Shown piece by piece: positions 36,581 to 45,256 of a DNA stretch of 64,000 bases. Made by a program: the position numbers and the translations under genes. Under the pieces are notes generated by a model. The model was not told where the DNA came from and did no database searches. It saw only the letters and a list, made by a program, of their open reading frames with translations. The DNA is from UBA7672 sp965279205. GTDB taxonomy: Bacteria > Pseudomonadota > Alphaproteobacteria > Caulobacterales > Hyphomonadaceae. Positions within the stretch are counted from its first letter, which is position 1. Each line of letters begins with the position of its first letter. Location of the stretch: contig OZ257144.1 of NCBI GenBank assembly GCA_965279205.1, forward strand, positions 1 through 64,000, read 5' to 3'.

Positions 36581-37081
36581 CTAGGCCGTGCGGTTCTTCC
36601 AGCCCTGGTACGAGGCCCATCCCGCCGCAATGATCAGACCTACAACCGCGTAAATCTGACGATCCACTGCGCCTGGCACGTAGCCCGGCCAGAGCGTTGC
36701 ACCGTCCATGAAGAGCATCAGCGTGAAAGCGACGCCTGCGACGAAGATTGTGCTCCACTCAGGAGAGAAGTACTTCTTCGCAGGCGGCGCTGGCAGGGTC
36801 GAAAAATACCGGCTCACCAGGGTGAGTCCCAGCAGGGCCCACGCGATCACAATCAGCAGCGGACTCACGGGAGGTATCGTCCCCGCGTGCAGCTGCTCGG
36901 GCGTCGGCGGGGCCGGCGAGGTCTGCGCGAAGAGGCCCTTCACGTAATGATAAAGCCCCATCGTCTCCGCCGGGATCAGCGCGAAGAACGATCTGAAGAC
37001 GTCGTTGCTTCCATCAATGTCGAAGGCAGCCGGGTTCTCACCCGGGGTTTTGCCAAGCCGAAAAAAGCCTCTGATAGGCAT
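36581..37081 (-). CDS. Three-helix membrane protein divergent from the trypsin-NACHT gene
   Basis: 166 residues from ATG 37081, which has an AGGGGAACAGG ribosome site; a start at 37099 is possible. A soluble N-terminal part of about 70 residues precedes three hydrophobic segments: LLIVIAWALLGLTLVS, IFVAGVAFTLMLFMDG and IYAVVGLIIAAGWAS. No family recognised. The 122-base divergent spacer to the protease-NTPase gene suggests shared control and possible partnership, for example as a membrane effector or protease target; that is inference. Confidence 0.6.
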   Translation of the reverse strand: MPIRGFFRLGKTPGENPAAFDIDGSNDVFRSFFALIPAETMGLYHYVKGLFAQTSPAPPTPEQLHAGTIPPVSPLLIVIAWALLGLTLVSRYFSTLPAPPAKKYFSPEWSTIFVAGVAFTLMLFMDGATLWPGYVPGAVDRQIYAVVGLIIAAGWASYQGWKNRTA

Positions 37082-37203
37082 CCTGTTCCCCTTACCCATA
37101 TCGGCCGATCACTCGACCGATTCCCCGCGCTGCATCGAAATGCGCGCTAGTGAACTTTATTGGAGAATGCTAATTCCGTCCAGACTTGCGGTTGGGGAAC
37201 CAC

Positions 37204-40065
37204 ATGACGCTGGACTGCGCCACGATCACGGTCGGCTTGCTGCCAAGAAAATCCGAGACGCCAGTCGGGGCGGGCTGGCTTCTCGAGGATGGACGCATCC
37301 TCACCTGCGAACACGTGATCAAAAGCATCGACCGCGGCTATTCGATCGGCAGCGAATTTCGCGTGAGACGGCACGGCGCGGCGCTTGAGGAAACGCACGC
37401 CTACCGTCTGGAACGTGTCGAACCGTTGCGCCGCGACACTGCGGGGATACGGATTTTCGACGACCTTGCCCTGCTCGCCCCGGTCGATGCAAACGCGTCG
37501 CTCAAGGGAGCTCTCGTAAAGCAATCAGATCCCGCAGGAGGCCAGACAATTCGCGCTGTAGGTTATCCAGCCCGCGAGCGAATGGGGACGGACGGAGCCG
37601 GCGTTATCGGCGCAGTTCATACCAACGAACGTCTTCTGGTCATCCAGGCTCCCATTGAAAACCAGCGGCTGGAGGGTGGCTTCAGTGGCGCACCCGTCGC
37701 CTCGAACGATGCCATCGTCGGCCTGTTCGCCTCGGCAGACCCTGTCGCCGGGCGCGGCTACATCATCACGCTCAAGACCATCAACGACTGGCTCAAGACC
37801 GCCTGGCTACCTCCGCCCCTCGCGCAGTATCGAGCCGTTCTCGCCACGCTGTATCAGAAGAGCAAGGAGCCTGCGGCATGGTTCGACGTCCGCGCGCGTC
37901 TGATGACCTCCGGGACCCGCCACGTACAGTCAGCCGCGTATCTGCCAGATGACCTCGCGCCGCGGGAATTCGCGTCGATCGCGATCCGCCAGCGTCGTAC
38001 GATCATGCTGCAGGGCGACGGCGGTAGCGGCAAGTCAAACTATTTGCTGAAGGTAGCGCAGATTCTGGAGGAATCTGACCTCAACTACATCTGGCTCGAT
38101 CTAAAGAAATTGACCGCGAACAAGGACCGGCTCGGCGTCGCGCTGAGCGACAAAGACTCAGCCTGGATCTTTGAGCAGTCGTATGTCGACAAGTGGGAAA
38201 AGGATCCGCGCGGCTGGGTCATTCTGGCTGATGGGCTCAATGAGGTTGGCGACAAGGCGCAGCAGCTGCTCGACATCTTGGATGCATATGCACGTCTCGT
38301 CAAAAGCACGCTGATTGTGACAGAGCGCGCCTCGGCGCCAATTTCGCCGACACAAAAAAACTTTGAGCGCTTCGGGGTCTCGCCTCTGCCAGTGGAGCTC
38401 ATTCGCGATGAGGTCAGCCGGCGGCGCACTGACAATCCGGAGCTTTCCGAAGACATGCTGAAGGTGCTCGCCAGTCCGCAACTTCTTCTCATGTATACGA
38501 TGGGAGACGGAACAGGGCCCACGACCCGCCCTGGCCTGTTCGAGCAACACTTCGGGAGATACGACCTCACGGACCGCCTCGATGCCCTTTCCCTCCTGGG
38601 GGATCGCCTCCTGCGCGATGGCGGCGCGCTCAGCTTCCAAGCCGACGTCTGGAAGGAGGAGCTCAAGCTCAGCTTCCTTCACAAGTCTCCAACGCTCAAG
38701 CAATCGGTAGCAGCCACGAAAGCGAGAGCTCTTTTGAGGCAGCTGGAGCGAGTCGGGTTGGTCCTGCGCAAGGATCAGGACATGCTGGAGTTCCAGCATT
38801 CGCTCTTCATCGAGTGGCTCGCAGCACGCTGGCTCATTCAGCAGCCGGAGAATGCCTGGACCAATGCCGCCTTCACCGCACTAAGCATCCAGAACTCGTC
38901 AGACGATGGCCTCAAGCTTGCGGTGGAGATGCTTTCCGACCCCAAGGAACGCACAAAGCTCGAAGCCTTTCTCAATAAGATGTACGACTGGAACTGGCAG
39001 AGGGTGCTCTCCATCATTGCCGATCCCAAGCTCGACATGACAGTCGTTTTCCGTGACGCGATCATCGGTCTCAACGCGCTGCGCTTCTTCGACCGCTTCA
39101 GCCACACGCGTGACGCAACCAGCAGAGATCTCGACGACTATCTGTCTGGTGACGGCCCCTTCTGCGTGTTCATGAAGGATGCGCGTGCATCGGCAGCCAA
39201 CGAAGCCGGCATGATGGCTAAGCTGCTTGAGCATTTCGGTAAGCGCGAAGCCCCGGCGATGCCGCAATGGCAGGACCTGATCAGGATCGCACTGGACACC
39301 ACGGTTTCGGCCAACGCGGCGTCGCTGGTTCTGCATCTGACTTCTGTGGACCCATTCATGGCCTGGTCAGCCAGCAATTTCATGCGTGCTTCCGCGCCAA
39401 CCTCCAGCATGATCGATCAGGTGATAGCCGCCTATCACGCCTCCGCCTCCACGGCGCGGGCAACCCCTCACCCTGCAGCTGAGTCCGCGAGATCCTTGAT
39501 GGAGCTAGGCGTCGGTCTCCGCTGGCGGCTGGTGCACGCAATCAGCTGCAATCCGCCGGAGGAACGCGCAGACACGGTGATTGATTTCATGCTGGAGGTC
39601 TGGAGAAACGCAGAGGAACATCGTGACGTCCGCTTCGGGGCCGGCCGATGCCTCATCGAGCTTTCATTCGACGTCAAGGCCAGGCCCCCGGGCAAAAACG
39701 GGCCCGACATCAGCAGGCGGGTAGATATTTTCCATAACGTCCGGGCCGAGATGGAGCACTGGCGCTCCAACCCGATTGCCGAATCCGATTGGCGGCGCGA
39801 TACCCGACAGGCCTGCAAACAATTCTGGCGCGCAACTCAGCTCGCGACAACCGATGGCATCGAAGACGTCGCAGGTTGGCGTAGCGAGATGACTAAAGTC
39901 GTCGAACTCGCGGTCGAGCTGGCTCCGGTCCTCGGGTGGGACAAGATCGAGGAAATCAAGGACGGCCTAAAGCAGCTTCGGAAGGATACGGCGGAACCAG
40001 ACAAAACCGAGTCCGACGAAACAGAGACGAAAGCCTTGCAACCCGCCGACAACAAGCCAGGGTGA
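37204..40065 (+). CDS. Trypsin-NACHT STAND protein (candidate anti-phage sensor/effector)
   Basis: 953 residues from ATG 37204, placed six bases after GGGGA; a TTG at 37186 is also in frame. Residues 1-200 form a trypsin-like protease with a complete triad: H37 (LTCEHVIKS), D87 (DDLALL) and S161 (GGFSGAPV). A NACHT-type NTPase follows: Walker A GDGGSGKS at 271-278, Walker B VILADGLNEVGD near 339-350, and the sensor strand STLIVTERAS. The remaining about 550 residues are helical and repeat-like, as in STAND sensor regions. Known bacterial NACHT and Avs proteins detect phage and fire an N-terminal effector. The next gene, a deaminase, starts 5 bases downstream, so the two form an operon. Confidence 0.85.
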   Translation: MTLDCATITVGLLPRKSETPVGAGWLLEDGRILTCEHVIKSIDRGYSIGSEFRVRRHGAALEETHAYRLERVEPLRRDTAGIRIFDDLALLAPVDANASLKGALVKQSDPAGGQTIRAVGYPARERMGTDGAGVIGAVHTNERLLVIQAPIENQRLEGGFSGAPVASNDAIVGLFASADPVAGRGYIITLKTINDWLKTAWLPPPLAQYRAVLATLYQKSKEPAAWFDVRARLMTSGTRHVQSAAYLPDDLAPREFASIAIRQRRTIMLQGDGGSGKSNYLLKVAQILEESDLNYIWLDLKKLTANKDRLGVALSDKDSAWIFEQSYVDKWEKDPRGWVILADGLNEVGDKAQQLLDILDAYARLVKSTLIVTERASAPISPTQKNFERFGVSPLPVELIRDEVSRRRTDNPELSEDMLKVLASPQLLLMYTMGDGTGPTTRPGLFEQHFGRYDLTDRLDALSLLGDRLLRDGGALSFQADVWKEELKLSFLHKSPTLKQSVAATKARALLRQLERVGLVLRKDQDMLEFQHSLFIEWLAARWLIQQPENAWTNAAFTALSIQNSSDDGLKLAVEMLSDPKERTKLEAFLNKMYDWNWQRVLSIIADPKLDMTVVFRDAIIGLNALRFFDRFSHTRDATSRDLDDYLSGDGPFCVFMKDARASAANEAGMMAKLLEHFGKREAPAMPQWQDLIRIALDTTVSANAASLVLHLTSVDPFMAWSASNFMRASAPTSSMIDQVIAAYHASASTARATPHPAAESARSLMELGVGLRWRLVHAISCNPPEERADTVIDFMLEVWRNAEEHRDVRFGAGRCLIELSFDVKARPPGKNGPDISRRVDIFHNVRAEMEHWRSNPIAESDWRRDTRQACKQFWRATQLATTDGIEDVAGWRSEMTKVVELAVELAPVLGWDKIEEIKDGLKQLRKDTAEPDKTESDETETKALQPADNKPG

Positions 40066-40070
40066 CTTCC

Positions 40071-40544
40071 ATGCCAAAGCGTCCTCCTCTCGCCCCTCCC
40101 GCTCCCACGAACTGGGACCGTCGCTTTCTCGGGCTCGCCGACACTGTCGCAGAGTGGAGCAAGGACCGGTCGCGCAAGGTTGGATGCGTCATCGTCGGGC
40201 CCAACAACGAGGTCCGGGCAACGGGCTTCAACGGTCTGCCACGCGGTGCGCGCGACGATATCGAGGAGCGATTCCACCGGCCGCTCAAATATCTTTGGAC
40301 CGAACACGCGGAACGGAATGCCATCTACAACGCAGCCTATGTCGGCATTCCGCTCGCCGGCTGCCGGATCTACGTGCCGTGGTATCCGTGCGTCGACTGC
40401 GCCCGCGCCATCGTGCAGGTCGGCATCACCGAGATGGTGGCCTTTGAGCCGGACTGGGACGAGCCAACCTGGGGAGAAGGTTTCAAAGTGGCGCGCCAGC
40501 TCTTTGAAGAAGCCGGCCTCACGGTGAAATTCGTGGATCTTTGA
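40071..40544 (+). CDS. dCMP-deaminase-like enzyme paired with the trypsin-NACHT gene
   Basis: 157 residues from ATG 40071. The zinc-dependent cytidine/deoxycytidylate deaminase signature is intact: EHAERNAIYNAA with zinc ligand H79 and catalytic E81, and YPCVDCARAI with C107 and C110. The segment GFNGLPRGARDD matches the dCMP deaminase substrate loop (GYNGTPRG). It should convert dCMP to dUMP, or a related nucleotide. Only five bases separate it from the STAND gene. In a defence setting it could deplete dCTP precursors, as dCTP deaminases do; a house-keeping thymidylate role is the alternative. Confidence 0.85.
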   Translation: MPKRPPLAPPAPTNWDRRFLGLADTVAEWSKDRSRKVGCVIVGPNNEVRATGFNGLPRGARDDIEERFHRPLKYLWTEHAERNAIYNAAYVGIPLAGCRIYVPWYPCVDCARAIVQVGITEMVAFEPDWDEPTWGEGFKVARQLFEEAGLTVKFVDL

Positions 40545-40915
40545 GATCCTACCCGGTTCGCGGCGGCGACAGTGCATTCCACATCGTGAAGGAAAAAGCG
40601 CTCGCAGAGGAAGCGCGACGGTACGGCACCGCCGGCGCACAGCCTCAGGTGATCTGGCCCAACGGCGTGCTTGCCTCAAGCGCGGTAGGATTGGTCATGC
40701 AACTCATTGCGCCTTGGCATGACGCGCCGGTGGACGCGGCGTGTCTCGAATACGATGGAAATTCCGAAGCCGTAACGCCGAGCGATCGCTTGAGGATCAC
40801 CCGAGACCGTGAACTCACTCACTACCCGCTCGCGAACGCGGAGATCCATCGTTCGACATCCGTGATTTCGTCGCGCCTAAGCCTGTGGCAACCGATCGCC
40901 ATCCATCAACTCTGA
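40541..40915 (+). pseudogene. Remnant of a ThiF/E1-family gene
   Basis: The frame from TTG 40541 encodes PVRGGDSAFHI, then LAEEARRYGTAGAQPQVIWPNG and VLASSAVGLVMQLIAPW, then LEYDGN and VTPSDRL. These fit the C-terminal half of ThiF/E1-type adenylyltransferases, but the ATP-binding Rossmann part, the catalytic Cys region and the PCMRC-like zinc segment are absent. RGGDSAFHI appears fused directly to the tail, suggesting an internal deletion. It overlaps the deaminase stop and has no credible start. Confidence 0.6.
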
Positions 40916-41098
40916 ACGTTGGCTGGCTGCGCCGGCTGGCACGTTAGTTTGGTTCCCCTTGGCGAACCCCGTCCTCCACCATTGGCTAGCATCTGCCGCC
41001 CCGAAAAGTGCCCCCCAAGTGGGCTTAAAGTAGCTTGGAAAAGTTGACGTCTGCTCCAAACAATCCTAGTCAGTTGCCCGGCGGTTCGGGGGGATCAA

Positions 41099-42385
41099 TT
41101 GTCCGATCAATCGTTGAAAGACGATGTGAACTTCTTTTGGAAGGATGAAGGGGCCGCTCAGGCCCTCAAATCGGGCATTCGGGCAATCATCGAGCACAAC
41201 CTGAATGGCGACCTTAAAGAAGAGGACGCTGCCGAAGCGACGCGGCAATGGATCTACGGCAACCAGTCCCACCTTCGGCCAGACAAGAAGCGATGGCTTG
41301 AATACGCTTCGGCCACGGGAACTCTCCGGCTCAATCCCCGTCTTCGCCTGAGTACGCTACTCGTCCTATGCGCGGAGCGGCTCAAGATCCACCCCAAGTT
41401 GGAAAGCCTTTGCCAGGAACCACGCATCGTTGACTTTCTCCAGCTGGCGGATCGCCACCATCAGCGGTTCGGTGAGAGACAGGCAGGCATCGTAGATCTC
41501 GATGTCGATGATCGCACAGCCAGCTCCTTCGTTCCCACCTCCGAGGCTGATATCACCCTGGCATTTCTCACGAAGATCCTCGGCGCATCACCAAAGCAGC
41601 TTTCCTCAGCGGCCAAGACGTTCTTCCCGGACTGGTCCGAGCCTGGCGACGAGCCCCGGATCGCACATTTTGTGTCCTATCGCTTTGAGGCCAAGCCCAT
41701 TGGCGTCTTCCGGACAGCGATCACAATCTCCTCGCCGACGAAGTCGCGCCCCTACCTCGAATTCGCAGGCTCCATGCTGCATCAGGATGGACCGACGGAC
41801 TCCCGCGGGATCGTGGTTCCCATGGCGCGCGCAACCTACCTGATCGGACGCCTCGCCCATGGCGATGGGCTTCAAATCTTCCAGATTCCGCTGCCATGGT
41901 TCCAGCAGGAAGCTCAGGAGCTCGACGACTACGTTCCCGGGCTGGTGCTCAGTTTCGACGATGGGCAGGTGGCGATCGCCGCCCGCGGAATTCTGGTGCC
42001 GGTCAACTCTGCGAAGGAAGCGCAGAAGCGCCGAGGGCGAGCGGACTTTTCGACGGCGCTGAAGGAGCTGGGTCCCTTGCGCATCGAAGCGCTCCGCAAC
42101 CGCATCGACTTCGATGAGGAAGGAAATATCACGCGCGCGGGAGAGCCGGTCGACCGGGCCCAGATCCGTGAGCTCACGCAGGACGCGCTCCTGGCCCATC
42201 TCCCGGCCGCCGGACTCAAGCTCAAGCGACACGGGGTGGACAGCAGCGTAGAGGATTTCAACCCAGCGGCCAGCGAGCACTATTCCTTCAACGGAGCGCT
42301 GCGCGCGCTGAGCATCAAGCCGTATGGCCGGGCGCGGCCCGCGGGCGACGGCGACGCTAGGACTCCTTCTGAACCGGGAGCGTGA
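41099..42385 (+). CDS. Unrecognised 428-residue island protein
   Basis: The protein starts at TTG 41099 with a GGGGGGA ribosome site. The N-terminal about 120 residues are helical (DDVNFFWKDEGAAQALKSG, RWLEYASATGTLRL), followed by a mixed domain with RIAHFVSYRFEAKPIGVFR, ATYLIGRLAHGDGLQIFQIP and VPGLVLSFDDGQVAIAARGIL. I recognise no family and no catalytic motif. It overlaps the 3' end of the opposing hydrolase gene by 29 bases. It lies behind the ThiF remnant and may belong to the same lost module. Confidence 0.6.
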   Translation: MSDQSLKDDVNFFWKDEGAAQALKSGIRAIIEHNLNGDLKEEDAAEATRQWIYGNQSHLRPDKKRWLEYASATGTLRLNPRLRLSTLLVLCAERLKIHPKLESLCQEPRIVDFLQLADRHHQRFGERQAGIVDLDVDDRTASSFVPTSEADITLAFLTKILGASPKQLSSAAKTFFPDWSEPGDEPRIAHFVSYRFEAKPIGVFRTAITISSPTKSRPYLEFAGSMLHQDGPTDSRGIVVPMARATYLIGRLAHGDGLQIFQIPLPWFQQEAQELDDYVPGLVLSFDDGQVAIAARGILVPVNSAKEAQKRRGRADFSTALKELGPLRIEALRNRIDFDEEGNITRAGEPVDRAQIRELTQDALLAHLPAAGLKLKRHGVDSSVEDFNPAASEHYSFNGALRALSIKPYGRARPAGDGDARTPSEPGA

Positions 42386-43007
42386 GCCCTTTGGCAACCG
42401 TCGGGCCGATGCCAGTGTCCACGCTACAGTAGAATTCGTGGCTCTTGTAGACGAGGTCGGGTTTGCGCTTGGCCCACTTCGCCTTCGCGGTCAGCGTCTT
42501 GTAGTGCCGGCACGAGAACGCCGATGTCTCAAGAAGGCCGGTGCGCCAGCCGCGCAGGATCGCCAGCGCGATCGGATAGACGATTTTCGCGTTTTCGCGG
42601 ATGTCCCTGGGACCGCTGTTCGGGTTCGCCATCATCGCCAGCAGGTCGTCGCGCACAGCACTGTCCTGGTTGAAGATGCTGTAGGCGAAGGGATAGAGCA
42701 GCACGCCCCGGATCGAGCCGCCGCCATACGACCAGTGGTTGACGCAAGCGCGATTGATCATTGTCTCCATCGCAAGAGCCATTCCGAGCGGCCCTTCGCT
42801 GCGGGCCTCGCCGGCGCCGGCGACCGATATGTCCCATGCAGCGACCTCCGGCGGCGCGCCGACATCACACTGGATGCCCGTCTCGACGCCGCCGCGAAGG
42901 ACGCGCTCGACCACCGGCTGCGCCGTTGCCGGGAGAGGCGCAGCACAGGACGCGAAGATCATCACGCGTACGACATGCTTGAAAGATCTCGATGCGAGCC
43001 GGGTCAT
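42357..43007 (-). CDS. Exported SleB-like cell-wall hydrolase (tentative)
   Basis: 216 residues from ATG 43007 behind AGGAGC. A signal peptide (VVRVMIFASCAAPLPATA) precedes a domain with METMINRACVNHW, FAYSIFNQDSAVRD, and the late KSHEFYCS. This order resembles SleB/hydrolase_2 enzymes (catalytic Glu before NR, FSW-type motif, GxHxFY), which cut peptidoglycan. Similarity is partial and the spacing is not typical, so the assignment is tentative. Four cysteines are present in the mature part. Confidence 0.5.
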   Translation of the reverse strand: MTRLASRSFKHVVRVMIFASCAAPLPATAQPVVERVLRGGVETGIQCDVGAPPEVAAWDISVAGAGEARSEGPLGMALAMETMINRACVNHWSYGGGSIRGVLLYPFAYSIFNQDSAVRDDLLAMMANPNSGPRDIRENAKIVYPIALAILRGWRTGLLETSAFSCRHYKTLTAKAKWAKRKPDLVYKSHEFYCSVDTGIGPTVAKGLTLPVQKES

Positions 43008-43133
43008 GTCTTGCTCCTTTTCGAGCGAACATGCGCCTAGCTTTTCGACCCGTCTAAATAGAAGAAATCAGCTCTGACTTGTTCACGTCAGCGCGCTTCA
43101 CCTGCTGCAAACACAGGTGACAGAGCGCGACAT

Positions 43134-43799
43134 TCAGTCCTCGGAGCGGATGGTGTTGGGACCGTGGAGCGTCTGCTTGCTCCGCATCGCTTCGTACTCC
43201 ATCAGCGCCGCGATGAAGTCCGTCCGGCTGAGAATGGAGAGATCGAGGAGACGTTCGCCGATCGTCTCGGCGACCAGCTTCAAGTCGATCTGGTCTCGCG
43301 TGACGCCACAGCGGGCGAGCAGTTCAGCACGGCGCTTCACGATCAGGAGTTCGATCTCCTGTTCCGCGAAGAGGATGTTCACCGCGAAGTCCGTCGCGAT
43401 GTTCTGCGCGCCTTTTTTCTCGCCCTGCTTATAGTCGCGCTTGAGGACGCCCTTGCTGATCGCCAGATCGCGGATGGATGTCCAGGTCGGAGTGGAGATG
43501 ACGCGGCCTAAGACCTGCTCAAGTTGCTCTTTGAGCTCGCTGTCCGAAAAGGGGCGGCGCTGGCCGGTCCGGTAGGTCAGCATTACGCAGGCCCGCACCA
43601 GCGACCGCATCCGGGCCTGCTCGCCCAGACCCTGGCATCCCAGGGGCCGGTAAAGCAGTTTCTCGACCGCGAAGGCATCGGCCGTACAAAGCCGCGCAAC
43701 GCCTGCGATTACGTTCTGGTCTACCTGTTGTCCGACTTGAGCCTTCTCAAGAGCTTCTTTGAGGGACAGTGGTTTTGGGTCGTCTGCGTCTCCTACCAT
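43134..43799 (-). CDS. Unrecognised 221-residue helical protein
   Basis: The predicted protein is almost all helical and soluble: an acidic N-terminus, TPTWTSIRDLAISKGVLKRDYKQGEKKGAQ in the middle with a winged-helix look, and RTDFIAALMEYEAMRSKQ at the end. No family recognised. A GGGAG sequence precedes the ATG. It stands alone on its strand between the hydrolase-like gene and the acidic protein gene. Confidence 0.55.
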   Translation of the reverse strand: MVGDADDPKPLSLKEALEKAQVGQQVDQNVIAGVARLCTADAFAVEKLLYRPLGCQGLGEQARMRSLVRACVMLTYRTGQRRPFSDSELKEQLEQVLGRVISTPTWTSIRDLAISKGVLKRDYKQGEKKGAQNIATDFAVNILFAEQEIELLIVKRRAELLARCGVTRDQIDLKLVAETIGERLLDLSILSRTDFIAALMEYEAMRSKQTLHGPNTIRSED

Positions 43800-43981
43800 C
43801 GCGCGCTCCCGCGAACGTTGCTACTCCCACCATGACAGACTCTATGGTTAGCGACCCCAAAACCATTCTCAACATAGCAAATTTGCGGTGACCGCACGTC
43901 AGCGTGAAGAAGGCCGAGCGATGTAGGGCGATGGCGCGTCGGCGCCGGGTGCCGGTGACGGGCACCCCCACGCCAACCGTG

Positions 43982-44470
43982 CTACTCGTGCGACCCGTCG
44001 TCCGTGCGCGCGCGGCCGCACGCCAGGATCAGGGCCTTGAGCGTGTCGTTGTCGCCGGCCTGATGCAGGAGGACTCTGGCGTCGGCAGAAAGCGGCGCGA
44101 CTTCCTCGACGTCTTCATCCGTCTCGTCTGGGAAACGATCCAAACAATCGTCGACACTCCTAGCGGTCGTGAACTTGATCTCGAAAACCTGGAACTCGAT
44201 GATATTGCCGGGAAATTCCTCGTCCAGCGACTCAATGAAAAGCCGGCCGAGCAGTTCCTGGTCCGTGTCGATCAAATTCCGCAGCGTCTCGGACGCAATG
44301 CCATCGAGGTCCGGAAAGCCGTATCTTTCCAGTCCCCACGCGTGCAGGATATCAATGATGATACCCATGATCGCTTCTTCGGTCTCACTACGCGCATGGC
44401 ACGGCCTTGGCCCCGACGTCACACCGCGCGCTGGCGATGGGTCCGTCAGTGTTACGAATAGCTTGCTCAT
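43982..44470 (-). CDS. Unrecognised acidic protein
   Basis: Up to 162 residues from ATG 44470 (GAGGA upstream), or 128 residues from ATG 44368 where the sequence MGIIIDILHAWGLERYGFPDL becomes compact and coding-like. The C-terminal half is strongly acidic (FPDETDEDVEEV) and ends LKALILACGRARTDDGSHE. The acidity could indicate a DNA-mimic or immunity-type protein, but nothing specific supports this. No family recognised. Confidence 0.45.
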   Translation of the reverse strand: MSKLFVTLTDPSPARGVTSGPRPCHARSETEEAIMGIIIDILHAWGLERYGFPDLDGIASETLRNLIDTDQELLGRLFIESLDEEFPGNIIEFQVFEIKFTTARSVDDCLDRFPDETDEDVEEVAPLSADARVLLHQAGDNDTLKALILACGRARTDDGSHE

Positions 44471-45247
44471 ACGATTCCTCGGGATAGCGGGTTGCGTTTG
44501 ATGGCATTCGCGAGATGAGTGTGCCCCAATCCCCGTACAGCACGCAGGCGCGCACGGCTGATCGAGACCGCTGGGTCGTCCCCGAAGCATGCGCGCCGCA
44601 CAAGATGTGATGCTCTCCCGTGTCTCATCGCGCCCCCCACCAATTCCATCACTGTGCTGCTTGATATCGGTACGCGTTAACCGCCATCAACTTAGAAATC
44701 TTTAGGTGGTCGCCGCCAACTATTTACCAAGTAGCAATGATCTCTCCTTCCATCTGCCTGCTACTCGCATCGCACTTGCCGAGACTATCCAAATACATGT
44801 GCCGATTCGTCGGCATTCTCGCCTATTGGGCGAACATGGGGTCGAATGAACCCGCCGCGTCGGGAAGTAGCGGAAAGCCGGTGGGAGTGACGGCGCAAGC
44901 AGATCTTTGGGAATAACCTCGTGGGCGCCGAAGCTCAAATCCGCGCCTCCGCAAAAAGAACACTCGACGACTCCGTCCTCATCTCAGCAGTCTATGCTCA
45001 CGCTGGCGGAGCGCGCAGCGTGTTTTCGTCTCAGCGCCTCCGAAGAAGGTCAGACCACAGGTTACAAGTGGCCCGACAGCACGCTGCCCCAAGCCTTCGC
45101 GACAGTACTAGTAGGGCAAAAATAGGTGGACGGAATCAAACGGGCTGCAACACAGGGCCATAAGGACCCTGACCAACGCGATGAATCTACCGATAAAAGC
45201 AAGCGGGTAGTTGTAGACAGCGACGCGCTGCAGCGCCGCCGAACAAA
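44471..45247. other. 777-base right end of the island without a recognisable gene
   Basis: This stretch is less GC-rich than the flanks. It holds only short open frames on both strands (for example 44720-44938 minus and 44907-45125 plus) without family similarity. This is where an integrase would be expected, but no recombinase motif (R..HxxR..Y) is readable. The simplest reading is a decayed end. Confidence 0.5.
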
Positions 45248-45256
45248 ATTCGTAAT
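45248..45256 (+). repeat. Right attachment core (attR)
   Basis: ATTCGTAAT, identical to the left core at 28785-28793, begins the stranded 3' half of the host tRNA-Thr gene. Confidence 0.8.

Larger units (their letters stand above)
28785..45256 (+). mobile_element. About 16.5-kb genomic island inserted in tRNA-Thr(CGT)
   Basis: The insert is bounded by ATTCGTAAT at 28785-28793 and 45248-45256, and it splits a tRNA-Thr gene in the anticodon loop. It brings a complete replacement tRNA-Thr near the left end, a LlaJI-type restriction-modification system, a DUF4238 gene, a trypsin-NACHT + deaminase unit and several orphan genes. Codon use and base composition are visibly less GC-rich than the flanks. 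Insertion at an anticodon-loop core suggests a tyrosine recombinase, but no integrase gene is recognisable inside; it was either lost or acts in trans. Confidence 0.88.

Noticed and set aside
43947..43967. GGGTGCC/GGCACCC hairpin in the gap between two orphan genes
   Set aside because: Seven-bp stem without a U-tract on either strand; no support for a terminator or regulatory role.
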